Of a stretch of DNA of 64,000 nt, positions 19,098-28,308 are shown piece by piece; position 1 is the stretch's first letter, and the number at the start of each line of letters is the position of its first letter. The DNA lies in NCBI RefSeq assembly GCF_000331735.1, contig NC_020126.1, positions 2,790,001 through 2,854,000 of the forward strand. Direction: 5' to 3'. The stretch is from Myxococcus stipitatus DSM 14675 (GTDB taxonomy: Bacteria > Myxococcota > Myxococcia > Myxococcales > Myxococcaceae). Position numbers and translations under genes: made by a program. The notes under the pieces are model-generated. The model was not told where the DNA came from. It saw nothing but the letters and a program-made list of their open reading frames with translations, and did no database searches.

Positions 19098-20669
19098 TTG
19101 ACGCCCCCAAGCCCCCTGTCCCCCATCCTGGCGCGTCTGGCGCCCTTGCTGTTGGTGCTGGTCAGCGTCCCGTCCGCCCGGGCGGAGGAGGTGCGCGAGC
19201 GAGCCTCGCTGCGCCTGCGCTATGGCCTCGCCGTGCGCAATGGTGCACAGGTGGATGTAGGGCCGGGGCTCACCTACGACGGTTTCACACCGAATGATCT
19301 GGCCGCGGTGGGGACGTTCTGGGCCGGGTCCTGGATGGGCGGCTGGGCGGCCGTCCAGCGCGAGGGCTTCGACCTGAAGGAGGGCTCGGTGAGGATCACC
19401 GGCGGCAGCCTGTTGAGGGCGTCGGTGGGGCCTCGGGTCCGGACATACCTGGGGCCGGTGCGGGCGGAGCTGGGCGCGGGCTACGGCTACGCGCAGCTTC
19501 CGGTGTTCGGCACGTCGTCGGAGCCGGTGTTGTCGCGGGGCGTGAGGCACGCGGCGCTGGTGAGCGCGAGCGTGCGGGTGCCGCTCTTCTCGCGGCTGGC
19601 CGTGGAGGCGCGGGGCGAGGTGCCGGTGTCGCTGTCGGCGAGCGACTCGGCGGGGGACAAGGCGGAGGCGAAGGGGTTCGCCGCGGGAGGCGCGCTGCTC
19701 TTTCCGCTCGTGGGTTCGTCGCGGTGGTCTGGCACCGCGCTGTTGGACTTCCAGCATGTGCAGGACACGGTGACGCTGGCGGATGGGAGCCGGTCCGAGC
19801 AGCGCATGCGCCGGGTGGGCGCCGCGCTGGAGCTGGCCTGGAATGATGCGCCACCAGCCCGTGAGTTCACGCCGCCGCCGGTCGAGCCCGTGCGGGTGCC
19901 GGTGGGCTCGGTGTCGCTCCAGGTGCTGGACGCGGAGTCGGGCGCGCCGCTGCCGGGGGCGCGGGTGGTGCTGGTGTCGGGCGGCGTCGAGAGCGCGCCA
20001 CGAGACGTGGACGTGAAGGGCTTCGTGGAGGTGGGGGAACTGCCTCCGGGCGCCATCGTCGCGCGGGTGAGCGCGGACGGCTACGAGCCCGTCGAGGCCC
20101 AGGGCACGGTCGAGGACGGCGGGCGGGTGGCGCTGGAGGTCCGGGCGCGCAAGCTGCCGCCGCCCACGGGCGGGCTGAAGGTGTCGGTGGTGAACGCGTC
20201 GAACGGCGTGCCGCTGCCGGGTGTCCGCGTGGTGGTGGGCGCCGCGGTGGTGCGCACGGACTTGAAGGGTGAGGCCTGGGTGAAGGACCTGCCTCCGGGG
20301 CCGGTGTCGGTGGTGGCGAGCACCACGGGATATCGGACGGCGGAAGAGGCGGCCGTCATCGTCGCGGGGATGGAGACGGCGCTGTCGGTGCCCCTCGCGC
20401 TGGAGCGCAAGGGGGAGCCCGCGACGCTCAAGGGACAGGTGCGCAGCGCTCGCGGGGGCAAGCCCGTCGCCGCCACGCTGCTCATCCCGCAGGCCAAGGT
20501 GAAGGCGCGCACGGATGCGAAGGGGGCGTTCGCCTTCCAGGTTCGTGGCGGCACCTACCGCATCACCATCTCCGCTCGGGGCTTCCTGTCCCAGTCGAAG
20601 CTCGTCACCTTGAAGGAGGGCGAGCAGGCCATCTTCAACGTCGATCTCTTCCCGAGGCAGAAACGGTGA
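19098..20669 (+). CDS. Exported beta-rich protein with three carboxypeptidase-regulatory-like domains
   Basis: This protein has about 523 residues. I chose TTG 19098 because the promoter at 19059-19087 starts transcription just before it and the frame then opens with a signal peptide (LARLAPLLLVLVSVPSARA). Residues 30-255 are beta-rich with barrel-like alternation. Residues 270-520 hold three CarboxypepD_reg/PEGA-like domains, each carrying SGAPLPGARVVL, NGVPLPGVRVVV or GKPVAATLLIP at the start. Such domains bind or present surface ligands. The stop overlaps the start of the FecR lipoprotein gene (GTGA). Probably cell-envelope; precise role unknown. Confidence 0.65.
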   Translation: MTPPSPLSPILARLAPLLLVLVSVPSARAEEVRERASLRLRYGLAVRNGAQVDVGPGLTYDGFTPNDLAAVGTFWAGSWMGGWAAVQREGFDLKEGSVRITGGSLLRASVGPRVRTYLGPVRAELGAGYGYAQLPVFGTSSEPVLSRGVRHAALVSASVRVPLFSRLAVEARGEVPVSLSASDSAGDKAEAKGFAAGGALLFPLVGSSRWSGTALLDFQHVQDTVTLADGSRSEQRMRRVGAALELAWNDAPPAREFTPPPVEPVRVPVGSVSLQVLDAESGAPLPGARVVLVSGGVESAPRDVDVKGFVEVGELPPGAIVARVSADGYEPVEAQGTVEDGGRVALEVRARKLPPPTGGLKVSVVNASNGVPLPGVRVVVGAAVVRTDLKGEAWVKDLPPGPVSVVASTTGYRTAEEAAVIVAGMETALSVPLALERKGEPATLKGQVRSARGGKPVAATLLIPQAKVKARTDAKGAFAFQVRGGTYRITISARGFLSQSKLVTLKEGEQAIFNVDLFPRQKR

Positions 20670-22645
20670 GCAACACGCGTCCCTGGCTCCTGGTCCTTCT
20701 CCTCGTCGCTTCAGCGTGTGACAAGGACGCGGCCACTCCACCTCCCACTGCTCCGGACGCGGCCCCCGTCGCCGACGTGGGGGCCACCGTCGAGCTGGCC
20801 CGTTTGGAAGGGCTCACGGGCGAGGTGATGGTGGAGCGCGGAGGCAAGAAGCTCCCCGCCCAGGAAGGCCCGCTCTACTCGGGTGACGCGGTGGAGACGG
20901 GCACCTCGGGCGCGGCGACGATGCGCTTCGCGGATGGGCGCTCGGTCGAGGTGGGGGCCGACGCACGCGTGGGCCTGGGCGAGAAGTCCGGGGAAGTGGT
21001 GCTCACGGTGGAGCGAGGCATCGTGCTGACGCGGGTCCCCGCGCGTGCGCCCGGGACTCCCGTGAGCGGCAAGAAGGTGGCGCTGACGCTGCTGACGCCC
21101 TTCGGCCTCACCCGCGTGGGCTCCGAGCCCAGCGAGGTGAGCGTGCAGGTGGGGAAGGACTTCGGCCGCGTCGAGGTGAAGCTGGGGGCCATCGAGTTCG
21201 TCGACAAGGAGGGGCACCAGTTGCGCGCGTCGGAAGGCGACGCGGTGTCGGTGTCCGCGGGCAAGGCGGAGCTGTTGCTGCGAGGCTCTCGCGTGATCGA
21301 GCTGGAGCCCATCCAAGTGACGGTGCGCGTGGGCTCGGGGCGCGCGGAGCTCAAGGCCAAGGATGCGAAGCGCTGGCGGGCGATGCGCGCGGAAGGCGAT
21401 GTGCTCGCGCCGGGAGATGGGATTCGCACGCGCCCGGGCGCGTCGGTGGAGATGTCGCTGCAGGGCTCGTCCTCGCGGCTGTCCCTTGGCCCCTCGGCGG
21501 AGATGGTCCTGGAGGGCGCCGCGCAGGGAGGCACTCGCGACGAGGCGCGCATGGAGCTGAAGCAGGGCGGGCTTGGCGTGCAACTGGCGAAGGGACGCGA
21601 GAGCCGCGTGGTGCTGCCGGGGCTCACGCTGGAGGGCGACGGTGCGTCGAGGGTCGCGGTGCGACGCACGGCCTCCGGCTACCTGGTGGACGCGCAGACG
21701 GGACAGCTGACGTTGGTGCGAGGCAACGTGCGTCAGCCGCTGCGCGCGGGGGAGCGCGCCACGGTGACGGGGGACTCGGGCGCGGCGGTCATCGAGGCGC
21801 TCGCTCCGGCGATGCTGATGCTGAAGGAGGGCGACGGCACGGAGGTGTACCACCAGGGCCTGCCCGAGGTGGCGTTCGGCTGGGAGAAGGCGGGAGAGGC
21901 GACGGTGGAGGTGGCGCTGGATGAGGCCTTCACCGAGCCCCTCGTGTCCGGCACGGTGTTCCAGCCCTTCGTCAACGTGACGGCGCCCGCGCGAGGACTC
22001 CTGTACTGGCGGGTGCGTGGCAAGGACGGCCAGGACGTGGCGAAGGGGAGCGCGACGTTTGCTCCGGAGCGGCTGGGCCGGGACCTGGACCGGGTTCGCA
22101 ACGTGGTGCCAGAGGGGCTGGAGAAGACGACCATCTTCTACCAAGACAAACCTCCCGCGGTGACGTTCACCTATGGTGAGGAGGCCTCCGCGGCGAAGTA
22201 CCGGGTGGCGGTGTACCGGGTGGGGGCACTGGAGAAGGTGGTGGCGGAGCGCACGGTGGCGGAGGCGCGGGCGGCGCTGGACGCGGGCGCGCTGGGCGAG
22301 GGCAGCTACCTCTGGTCCGTGACGCCGCTGTCGGAGACGGGTGAACAGCTCAAGGGTGGGCGGATGAACAAGCTGGAGCTGGTCTACGACAACTCGGTGC
22401 CGCTGCTGCTGGTGTCGCAGCCTCGCAACGGCCAGGCCTCGGCGGCCAAGGTGCGGGCCACGGGGGTTGCTCCGGTGAATGCGCGGGTGTCCATCAATGG
22501 ACGTCCCGTGGCGCTGGATGCGAAGCACCGCTTCGATACGTGGGCGGAGCCGGTGGGCTCGCCTCCCATGTTGATGTTCAAGATGTCGCGTCCCGGTGCT
22601 CCGGATATCCACACGGTGCGCACCCTGAGACAGCGAGGGCTCTGA
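20666..22645 (+). CDS. FecR-domain lipoprotein
   Basis: This 659-residue protein has a GTG start overlapping the upstream stop. The lipobox VASAC lies near residue 18. FecR-like segments occur around residues 45-150 (GEVMVERGGKKLPAQEG, then LYSGDAVETGTSGAATMRF) and again near 245-330. In the second half GLPEVAFGWEKAGEATVEVA and YWRVRGKDG resemble fibronectin-like Ig folds. The protein probably sits on the periplasmic side of a membrane and binds peptidoglycan or partners. It lies two bases before a transmembrane kinase gene and could be that kinase's external sensor; this is inference from gene order. Confidence 0.7.
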   Translation: MSNTRPWLLVLLLVASACDKDAATPPPTAPDAAPVADVGATVELARLEGLTGEVMVERGGKKLPAQEGPLYSGDAVETGTSGAATMRFADGRSVEVGADARVGLGEKSGEVVLTVERGIVLTRVPARAPGTPVSGKKVALTLLTPFGLTRVGSEPSEVSVQVGKDFGRVEVKLGAIEFVDKEGHQLRASEGDAVSVSAGKAELLLRGSRVIELEPIQVTVRVGSGRAELKAKDAKRWRAMRAEGDVLAPGDGIRTRPGASVEMSLQGSSSRLSLGPSAEMVLEGAAQGGTRDEARMELKQGGLGVQLAKGRESRVVLPGLTLEGDGASRVAVRRTASGYLVDAQTGQLTLVRGNVRQPLRAGERATVTGDSGAAVIEALAPAMLMLKEGDGTEVYHQGLPEVAFGWEKAGEATVEVALDEAFTEPLVSGTVFQPFVNVTAPARGLLYWRVRGKDGQDVAKGSATFAPERLGRDLDRVRNVVPEGLEKTTIFYQDKPPAVTFTYGEEASAAKYRVAVYRVGALEKVVAERTVAEARAALDAGALGEGSYLWSVTPLSETGEQLKGGRMNKLELVYDNSVPLLLVSQPRNGQASAAKVRATGVAPVNARVSINGRPVALDAKHRFDTWAEPVGSPPMLMFKMSRPGAPDIHTVRTLRQRGL

Positions 22646-22647
22646 GG

Positions 22648-24516
22648 ATGGTCCCCCCCCGTTCAACACAACACGGCTCCGAGGAAGCTCCGCCGCCCCT
22701 CCTGCGCCCCTATGGCCCGTACGTGCTCGTGCGCAAGCTGGCCGAGGGCGGCATGGCGGAGATCTTCCTCGCCAAGCTGCTGGGCGCCGACGGCTTCGAG
22801 CGCAACGTCGTCATCAAGCGGATGCTGCCGCACCTGTCCAACATCCCCGACTTCGTGGAGATGTTCCGGGACGAGGCGAAGCTCGCGCACCCGAACATCA
22901 TCCAGATTCAGGAGCTGGGCTTCACCGAGGGCTGCTACTACATCTGCATGGAGTACCTCGCGGGCGAGGACTTCTCCACGACGCTGCGGCTGGCGGGGCG
23001 CAGGCGGCAGTATCTGCCGTACCCCATCGTGCTGCGCGTGCTCATCGACTCGGCGCGCGGGCTGCATTACGCGCACGAGTTCTCCAACGAGAGCGGGCAG
23101 CCGCTCAACGTCGTGCACCGCGACATCTCCCCGTCGAACCTGTACCTGACGTACCAGGGGCAGGTGAAGGTGCTGGACTTCGGCATCGCCAAGGCCGAGT
23201 CGAGGCTCGTCAACACGCGCACCGGCGTGGTGAAGGGCAAGTACATGTACATGGCCCCGGAGCAGGCGCGGGGACAGGAAGTGGACCGGCGCGCGGACAT
23301 CTTCGCGCTCGGCGTCAGCTTGTATGAGGCGCTCACGCACGTGCGGCCCTTCTCGCGAGAGAACGACCTCGCGGTGCTCAACGCGCTGCTGCACAACGAG
23401 TTCAAGCGTCCGCGAGAGCTGCGCTCCGACCTGCCGGAGGCGCTGGAGGCCATCGTCCTCAAGGCCATGGCGCCCTTCGCGAATGACCGCTACGCCACGG
23501 CGGAGGCCTTCGCGCAGGACCTGGAGGCGTTCCTCGGCGAGCACTACAGCGGCTCGGGCACCCAGCAATTGGGGCCGTTCTTGCGCAGCCACTTCGGCGA
23601 CGAGCGCTTCACCGAGCGCACCCGCATTCCGACGTTGGCCTCGCTCTCCGCGGCCCTGGGCGTCGTGACGCAGGCCACGGGGTTGATGGAGGCGGGGACG
23701 AACGTGGTGGGGGCTCCGGCCTCGCTGGGCGCGGGGCAGACGGCTCCCACCGCGCAGGCCTGGGGGACCCACTCGCCCGCGTCGTCGTCGGGGTTGGTGC
23801 CCGCGGTCCCGAAGACTCCCGCCACCGAGAATGCGCCGCCTCCCGAGCCGCTGCCCTCGGGGCGTTCGCGGAGCTGGCGTCCGATGGTGGTGGGGCTCGC
23901 CGCGGGGTTGGTGCTCGCCGGGGGCGGACTGGTGGGCTATCGCAAGCTCACGGCCTCGGAGCCCGTGAGGGACACGGTGGCCGCGCCTTCAGCGCCAGTG
24001 CCCGTGGCTCCGCCCGCGGAGGTTCGCGCGCAGGCGCCGGCGCCCGTGACGCCGCCGGAAGGCCCCGAGGTCCCCGCCGGGACTGTCGCCGAGACGGCGG
24101 CGGGGCAGCAGCCCCCCGTGACAGGGGGAGGCGCGGCCACCGCCGTGGCGGCGCAAGCGCCGGTGCCGGACGACAAGGCCGCCGAGGACGATGAGGTGAA
24201 GTCACTCAAGCCGACCCCGCCGAAGAAGCGGGTGTCGTTGGGCATGGGAGACATCCGGCGTGTCGTGCAGAAGGGAAGCTCTCGCATCTCCTCCTGCTTC
24301 ACGCGCAACCGGGAGGAGCTGCCCGCGAGCGAGGGGAAGATTCAGGTGGAGTTCTCCATCGCCTCCACGGGCAAGGTCGACGCACGGGTCGGGGAGCCGT
24401 GGGCTGGCACCAAGGTTGGCCGCTGCGTCGAGGTGGAGGCGGAGCGGCTGCGCTTCCCCGCGCATCGCGACGAGACGGTCGACGTGATTGTCCCGTTCGC
24501 CTGGACGTTGAAGTAG
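22648..24516 (+). CDS. Transmembrane Ser/Thr protein kinase with AgmX-like tail
   Basis: This 622-residue protein starts at the ATG at 22648, two bases after the previous stop. The kinase domain covers about 22-300: glycine loop LAEGGMAEIFLA, K57 in VVIKRM, HRDISPSN near 156, DFG near 177, and APEQARG in the activation segment. All catalytic residues are present. A Pro/Ala region, one membrane helix (about 412-430) and a further linker lead to a C-terminal domain (ISSCFTRNREELPASEGKIQ) that resembles the AgmX/PglI periplasmic tail. It is thus a Hanks-type kinase reaching into the periplasm, expressed with a FecR lipoprotein. Confidence 0.85.
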   Translation: MVPPRSTQHGSEEAPPPLLRPYGPYVLVRKLAEGGMAEIFLAKLLGADGFERNVVIKRMLPHLSNIPDFVEMFRDEAKLAHPNIIQIQELGFTEGCYYICMEYLAGEDFSTTLRLAGRRRQYLPYPIVLRVLIDSARGLHYAHEFSNESGQPLNVVHRDISPSNLYLTYQGQVKVLDFGIAKAESRLVNTRTGVVKGKYMYMAPEQARGQEVDRRADIFALGVSLYEALTHVRPFSRENDLAVLNALLHNEFKRPRELRSDLPEALEAIVLKAMAPFANDRYATAEAFAQDLEAFLGEHYSGSGTQQLGPFLRSHFGDERFTERTRIPTLASLSAALGVVTQATGLMEAGTNVVGAPASLGAGQTAPTAQAWGTHSPASSSGLVPAVPKTPATENAPPPEPLPSGRSRSWRPMVVGLAAGLVLAGGGLVGYRKLTASEPVRDTVAAPSAPVPVAPPAEVRAQAPAPVTPPEGPEVPAGTVAETAAGQQPPVTGGGAATAVAAQAPVPDDKAAEDDEVKSLKPTPPKKRVSLGMGDIRRVVQKGSSRISSCFTRNREELPASEGKIQVEFSIASTGKVDARVGEPWAGTKVGRCVEVEAERLRFPAHRDETVDVIVPFAWTLK

Positions 24517-24532
24517 GCGGTGAGCTGGGAGG

Positions 24533-24557
24533 TGGCGCCGGAGGACTCCCGGCGCCA
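24533..24557. terminator. Bidirectional hairpin between kinase gene and recR
   Basis: A perfect 9-bp stem TGGCGCCGG/CCGGCGCCA with a seven-base loop lies in the 49-base gap between two convergent genes. It can serve both, though no U-tract is present on either side. Confidence 0.5.
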
Positions 24558-24565
24558 GGTGAGAC

Positions 24566-25159
24566 TCAGAGGTCGCGGCGGGCGGACAGCGCCTTCGCGA
24601 GGGTGGCCTGGTCCGCGAACTCCAGGTCCCCGCCCATGGGCAGGCCCTGGGCGATGCGCGTGACACGCAGCCCCATGGGCTTGAGCAGGCGCGTCAGGTA
24701 GAGCGCGGTGGCCTCGCCCTCGATGTCCGGGTTGGTGGCGAGGATGAGCTCCTCCACCCGGCTGTCGTTGAGGCGCTCGAGCAGCTCCTTGATGCGAAGC
24801 TGCTCCGGGCCCACGCCCTCCAGCGGCGACAGCACGCCGTGCAGGACGTGGTAGCGACCCTTGAACTCGCGCGTCCGCTCCAGCGCCATCAGGTCGGCGA
24901 AGGTCTCCACCACGCACAGCACACGCTCATCGCGGCGGTGGTCCCGGCAGAAGCCACACGTCTCCGTGTCGGTGAGGGAGAAACAGCGCACGCACAGGTG
25001 CACCTTCTCCTTCACCTCGCGGATGGCCTGCGACAGCTCGGCGGCGTACTCGCCGGGCGCCCGCAGGATGTGGAACGCCAGGCGCTGGGCGGTCTTCTCG
25101 CCGATGCCCGGCAGCTTCGCGAGCTGGGCGACAAGGCGGTTCAGCGGATCGGGAGTCAT
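24566..25159 (-). CDS. recR: Recombination mediator RecR
   Basis: This 197-residue protein is of usual length. It has an N-terminal helix-hairpin-helix (LAKLPGIGEKTAQRLAFHIL), a four-cysteine zinc site (CVRCFSLTDTETCGFC, residues 56-71) and a Toprim domain (VVETFADLMALER, then ILATNPDIEGEATALYL). RecR works with RecF/RecO to load RecA on gapped single-stranded DNA. The gene follows ybaB by six bases, in the widespread dnaX-ybaB-recR order. Confidence 0.95.
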   Translation of the reverse strand: MTPDPLNRLVAQLAKLPGIGEKTAQRLAFHILRAPGEYAAELSQAIREVKEKVHLCVRCFSLTDTETCGFCRDHRRDERVLCVVETFADLMALERTREFKGRYHVLHGVLSPLEGVGPEQLRIKELLERLNDSRVEELILATNPDIEGEATALYLTRLLKPMGLRVTRIAQGLPMGGDLEFADQATLAKALSARRDL

Positions 25160-25165
25160 CCGGTA

Positions 25166-25483
25166 TCAGGTAATGCCGGGGATCTTGATGCCGCCCGAGA
25201 TTTTCGCCAGCTCGCGCTGCATGTGCTGACGGCTGCCCGCCAGTGCGTTGTTCACCGCGGCCGTGATGAGGTCCTCGAGCATCGACGTGTCATTCGGGTC
25301 GATGGCGGACTTGTCGATCTTGACGCTGCGGACTTCCTGGATGCCGTTGACCACGACGGTGACGAGTCCGTCGCCGGACTTCGCTTCGACGGTCTCCTCG
25401 GCCAACTGCTGCTTCCGCTCTTCAATCTTCTCCGTCAGCTTGTTCGCCTGCCGGATGAAGTAATTCAGGTCGACGCCGGGCAT
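25166..25483 (-). CDS. YbaB/EbfC nucleoid-associated protein
   Basis: This 105-residue protein has a helical N-terminus (FIRQANKLTEKIEERKQQLA) and the family core GDGLVTVVVNGIQEVRSVKI, followed by LEDLITAAVNNAL. YbaB proteins form dimers that bind DNA and coat the nucleoid. The gene lies between dnaX and recR, as in most bacteria. Confidence 0.93.
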   Translation of the reverse strand: MPGVDLNYFIRQANKLTEKIEERKQQLAEETVEAKSGDGLVTVVVNGIQEVRSVKIDKSAIDPNDTSMLEDLITAAVNNALAGSRQHMQRELAKISGGIKIPGIT

Positions 25484-25574
25484 GTGCTTCCTCGGTACTC
25501 GGGGGAGCGGCCCCTGGTGGGAGCCGCTCGGGCGTGGAGTAAGGCGCGCACCCTACCGTTGCGCGCGGCCATTG

Positions 25575-27074
25575 TCAGGCGCTGTCGTCCGGAGCTTCGA
25601 CTGGAGTGTCGGTGGGCGAGGCGGCGGAGGGGCGCTCGGGCTCGTAGATCTGGATGTGTTCGACTTCGCCCCCCAGGACCAGGAGCACGGTGCGAATCGA
25701 GGCGTGGTTCCGCACCTTGCTCTCGGTGTTCTTCTCGTGGGTGGCGCGGCTGTGAGCGTCGCGCTCGGCGAGGCTGGGCGCGGCCCGGTTGTCATCGGCG
25801 GAGACGTCCTGGAAGGACAGCTTCACCGGGCGGCCGAAGTGCTCGGCGAGGAGCTTGTCGATGGTGGCCTTGCCCGCGGCGGCGCTCACCGTCATGCGGT
25901 GCAGGCCCGCGGTGGGCAGGAAGCCGAGGATGATCTCCCCCGCCTTCATCGACATGAGCCGACCGTTGGCGAGCGCGGTGCCATGCCGGAGTGACGTCCC
26001 CTTCACCGTCTCCACCGCGGCGCGCCAGCGCTCGATCAGCGGCAGGTTGGGGTTGTCTCGCCCGCGAGGCATCGGCGCGGCCGCGACAGGGGGCGGAGGG
26101 GGCGGCTCGGGTTCGGGCTCGGCCGCGGGAGCCGCGGGCTCCGGGATGCACTCGCCGGACGCACAGCCGCCCGGGGAGGCCTCCTCCGGGTAGAAGCGCC
26201 CCTCCTCATCGTCGTACGGAGGCGGCTCGGGCTCGGCCGCGGGGGCCTCCGGCTTGCGGACGTTGATGACGCGAACGGTGGGCGCGGGCTCGGTGGTGCG
26301 AGAGAGCGGAGTCGCGCCCGCGTGGGAGCCAGAAGGTCCCACGGGCGGAGGCGGTGCGGATGGCGCGGGTGCCGAGGGCACCGGGGCCATGGGGACGGAG
26401 GGAGGCCCCTTGCGCAGGAACGACAACGGGCGGGCCGCCGAGGCGGGCAGTCCTTCCAGGACGGGCCCCGAGGGCAACGGGTTCTCCGCCGAGTACGGCG
26501 TCTCCATTCCTCCCGAGAGACGCGGCGGAGGCGTGGGGGGACTCCACGCGACAGGCGCGGCCTGGACGGACGGGTTGGTCTCGACGCTCCGAGGCATGGC
26601 TGAACCCGGTGAAGGCGCGGGGCCTGGACCGGGTCCATTCGTCGCTCCGGAGTGCATCGAGGCGCCGGCGAAGGAGGCGCCGTCGTGAACGGCCCGCGCC
26701 TCGAATGCGCCCGGAGATGTGGTGTGGCCTCCGTCATGCCGAGGCAGCTCGATGTCCGCGGGGGGCTCGGGTACGTACTCGGACTCGTCGTACCGAGGGG
26801 GCGCGGCGTCGCGCGGAAGCTCCGGGGCGACAGGGGGCACAAGGCCTGGCGTGGGCTCGGAGACCACCGGGCGCGCGACGGCGGCCACGGGGCGTGGCTC
26901 CGGTGAGGGCTCTGGGGCTGGCGGCGGCGCGACGGGCGCACTTCCCGCGTTCACCGGGACTGGTGCCGGGGCGCTTCGAGTCTCCCAGGGACGAGGTGTC
27001 GGCGGTGCGGGAGCCTGTCTCGGCTCAGGCGCGAAAGTTCGTGGAGCTGGAGCGACCTCCTGGCGCTCCAGCAT
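25575..27074 (-). CDS. dnaX: DnaX tau-specific C-terminal part, in a second frame
   Basis: This frame continues dnaX beyond the point where the first frame stops (27025). The frame is one base forward (+1, or -2) relative to the first. It codes for a long Pro/Ala-rich linker (26100-27070), then a C-terminal domain with VETVKGTSLRHGTALANGRL and ILGFLPTAGLHRMTVSA, which reads as the tau-specific region that contacts DNA polymerase alpha-subunit and helicase. The bounds given begin at the first ATG in this frame, but no ribosome site supports independent initiation. I take it as the 3' half of one gene, reached by frameshifting or split by a sequence error. Confidence 0.7.
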   Translation of the reverse strand: MLERQEVAPAPRTFAPEPRQAPAPPTPRPWETRSAPAPVPVNAGSAPVAPPPAPEPSPEPRPVAAVARPVVSEPTPGLVPPVAPELPRDAAPPRYDESEYVPEPPADIELPRHDGGHTTSPGAFEARAVHDGASFAGASMHSGATNGPGPGPAPSPGSAMPRSVETNPSVQAAPVAWSPPTPPPRLSGGMETPYSAENPLPSGPVLEGLPASAARPLSFLRKGPPSVPMAPVPSAPAPSAPPPPVGPSGSHAGATPLSRTTEPAPTVRVINVRKPEAPAAEPEPPPYDDEEGRFYPEEASPGGCASGECIPEPAAPAAEPEPEPPPPPPVAAAPMPRGRDNPNLPLIERWRAAVETVKGTSLRHGTALANGRLMSMKAGEIILGFLPTAGLHRMTVSAAAGKATIDKLLAEHFGRPVKLSFQDVSADDNRAAPSLAERDAHSRATHEKNTESKVRNHASIRTVLLVLGGEVEHIQIYEPERPSAASPTDTPVEAPDDSA

Positions 27075-28239
27075 TGGCCTTGGCGGAACCTTCGCCCTGG
27101 GGCAGTCCGGCCGCGAGCCGGTCGACGCGCGCGAGCAGCTCCGGAATGGACCCGCCCGGCGACAGCTGGATGGCCTTCAACAACGCCATCTCCAGCGCGA
27201 GCCTCGGCTGGGCCGCGCGCGACACGTCCCACACGCTGCCGTGGACGATGTCGAAGAGCCGCGTGAGCTGCGCGCTGTCCGCGTCCTTGGCCAGCGCGAC
27301 GAGCGCCTTCTGCTCGGACTCGGCCAGCTCGGCGGGGGCTTCGCCCAGCGTCTTGGTGACGAAGAGGTGGCGCAGCTGCATCGCCAGCTCCTCGGCGAGC
27401 CGCTTCAAGTCGAGGCCGCGATTGAAGACCTCCTCCACGCGTCCCAGGATGCGCTTGGCGTCCTTGTGGACGAGGGCCTCCGCGAAGTCCTGCACCATCG
27501 TGCGGTCGATGGCGCCCAGGGCCTCGGCGACCTCCTCGTCCGTCGGGTTGGCGCCGCACGAGGCGAGCACCTGGTCCAGCAGGCTGAGCGCGTCGCGCAT
27601 GCCGCCTTCGGACTGACGCACGACGAGCGACAGGGAGCGGTCCGAGATGCCCGCGCCCTCCGCCTTGCAGATCTCCTGCAGCCGCTGAAGCATCCGCGCC
27701 GCGGAGATGCGGCGGAAGTTGTGGCGCTGGCAGCGCGAGAGGATGGTGTCCGGGAGCTTGTGGGCCTCGGTCGTCGCGAAGATGAACTTCACGTGGCCGG
27801 GCGGCTCCTCCAGCGTCTTGAGCAGCGCGTTGAACGCCGCTCCCGACAGCATGTGGACCTCGTCGATGATGTAGATCTTGTGCCGGTCTCGCTGCGGCAG
27901 GTACTTCGCGTTCTCGCGAATCTCGCGGACGTTCTCCACGCCGTTGTTGGAGGCACCGTCGATCTCCGCGACGTCGACGCTGGTGCCGGCGGCGATCTCC
28001 GTGCACGCCTTGCACTCTCCGCAAGGCGTGGCCGTGGGGCCCTTTTCACAGTTGAGGGCCTTGGCGAGCAGACGGGCGGCCGTCGTCTTGCCCACGCCCC
28101 GAGGCCCGCAGAACAGGTACGCATGAGCGACCCGGTCCATCTTGATGGCGTTCGCGATGGTCCGGACCACGTGCTCCTGTCCGGTCATGTCATCGAACTT
28201 CTGCGGGCGCCATTTGCGCGCGAGGACGAGGTAGCTCAT
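27025..28239 (-). CDS. dnaX: DNA polymerase III gamma (and tau N-terminal) subunit
   Basis: This frame gives 404 residues. I prefer the ATG at 28239 (MSYLVLARKWRPQKFDD), the family's usual start, to the ATG at 28251; neither has a clear ribosome site. Clamp-loader AAA+ domain: Walker A GPRGVGKTTAAR, the zinc module with four Cys (CEKG, PCGECKAC), Walker B IIDEVHML and the SRC motif in ILSRCQRHNFRR. Domain III follows and the frame stops at 27025, just after it. That is about where E. coli gamma (431 residues) ends. The product would therefore be a working gamma-like clamp-loader subunit even with no frameshift. Confidence 0.9.
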   Translation of the reverse strand: MSYLVLARKWRPQKFDDMTGQEHVVRTIANAIKMDRVAHAYLFCGPRGVGKTTAARLLAKALNCEKGPTATPCGECKACTEIAAGTSVDVAEIDGASNNGVENVREIRENAKYLPQRDRHKIYIIDEVHMLSGAAFNALLKTLEEPPGHVKFIFATTEAHKLPDTILSRCQRHNFRRISAARMLQRLQEICKAEGAGISDRSLSLVVRQSEGGMRDALSLLDQVLASCGANPTDEEVAEALGAIDRTMVQDFAEALVHKDAKRILGRVEEVFNRGLDLKRLAEELAMQLRHLFVTKTLGEAPAELAESEQKALVALAKDADSAQLTRLFDIVHGSVWDVSRAAQPRLALEMALLKAIQLSPGGSIPELLARVDRLAAGLPQGEGSAKANAGAPGGRSSSTNFRA

Positions 28240-28308
28240 GGGGGGCGTCATCTAAACACGGCGGCGGGAAGGATCCATGTCGTTGCCGCCGCTACAGGTG
28301 GGTTCCAC

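Noticed and set aside
25575..27074. Second dnaX frame as an independent gene starting at its ATG (27074)
   Set aside because: There is no ribosome site before that ATG and the sequence is the natural continuation of DnaX (linker plus tau domain).
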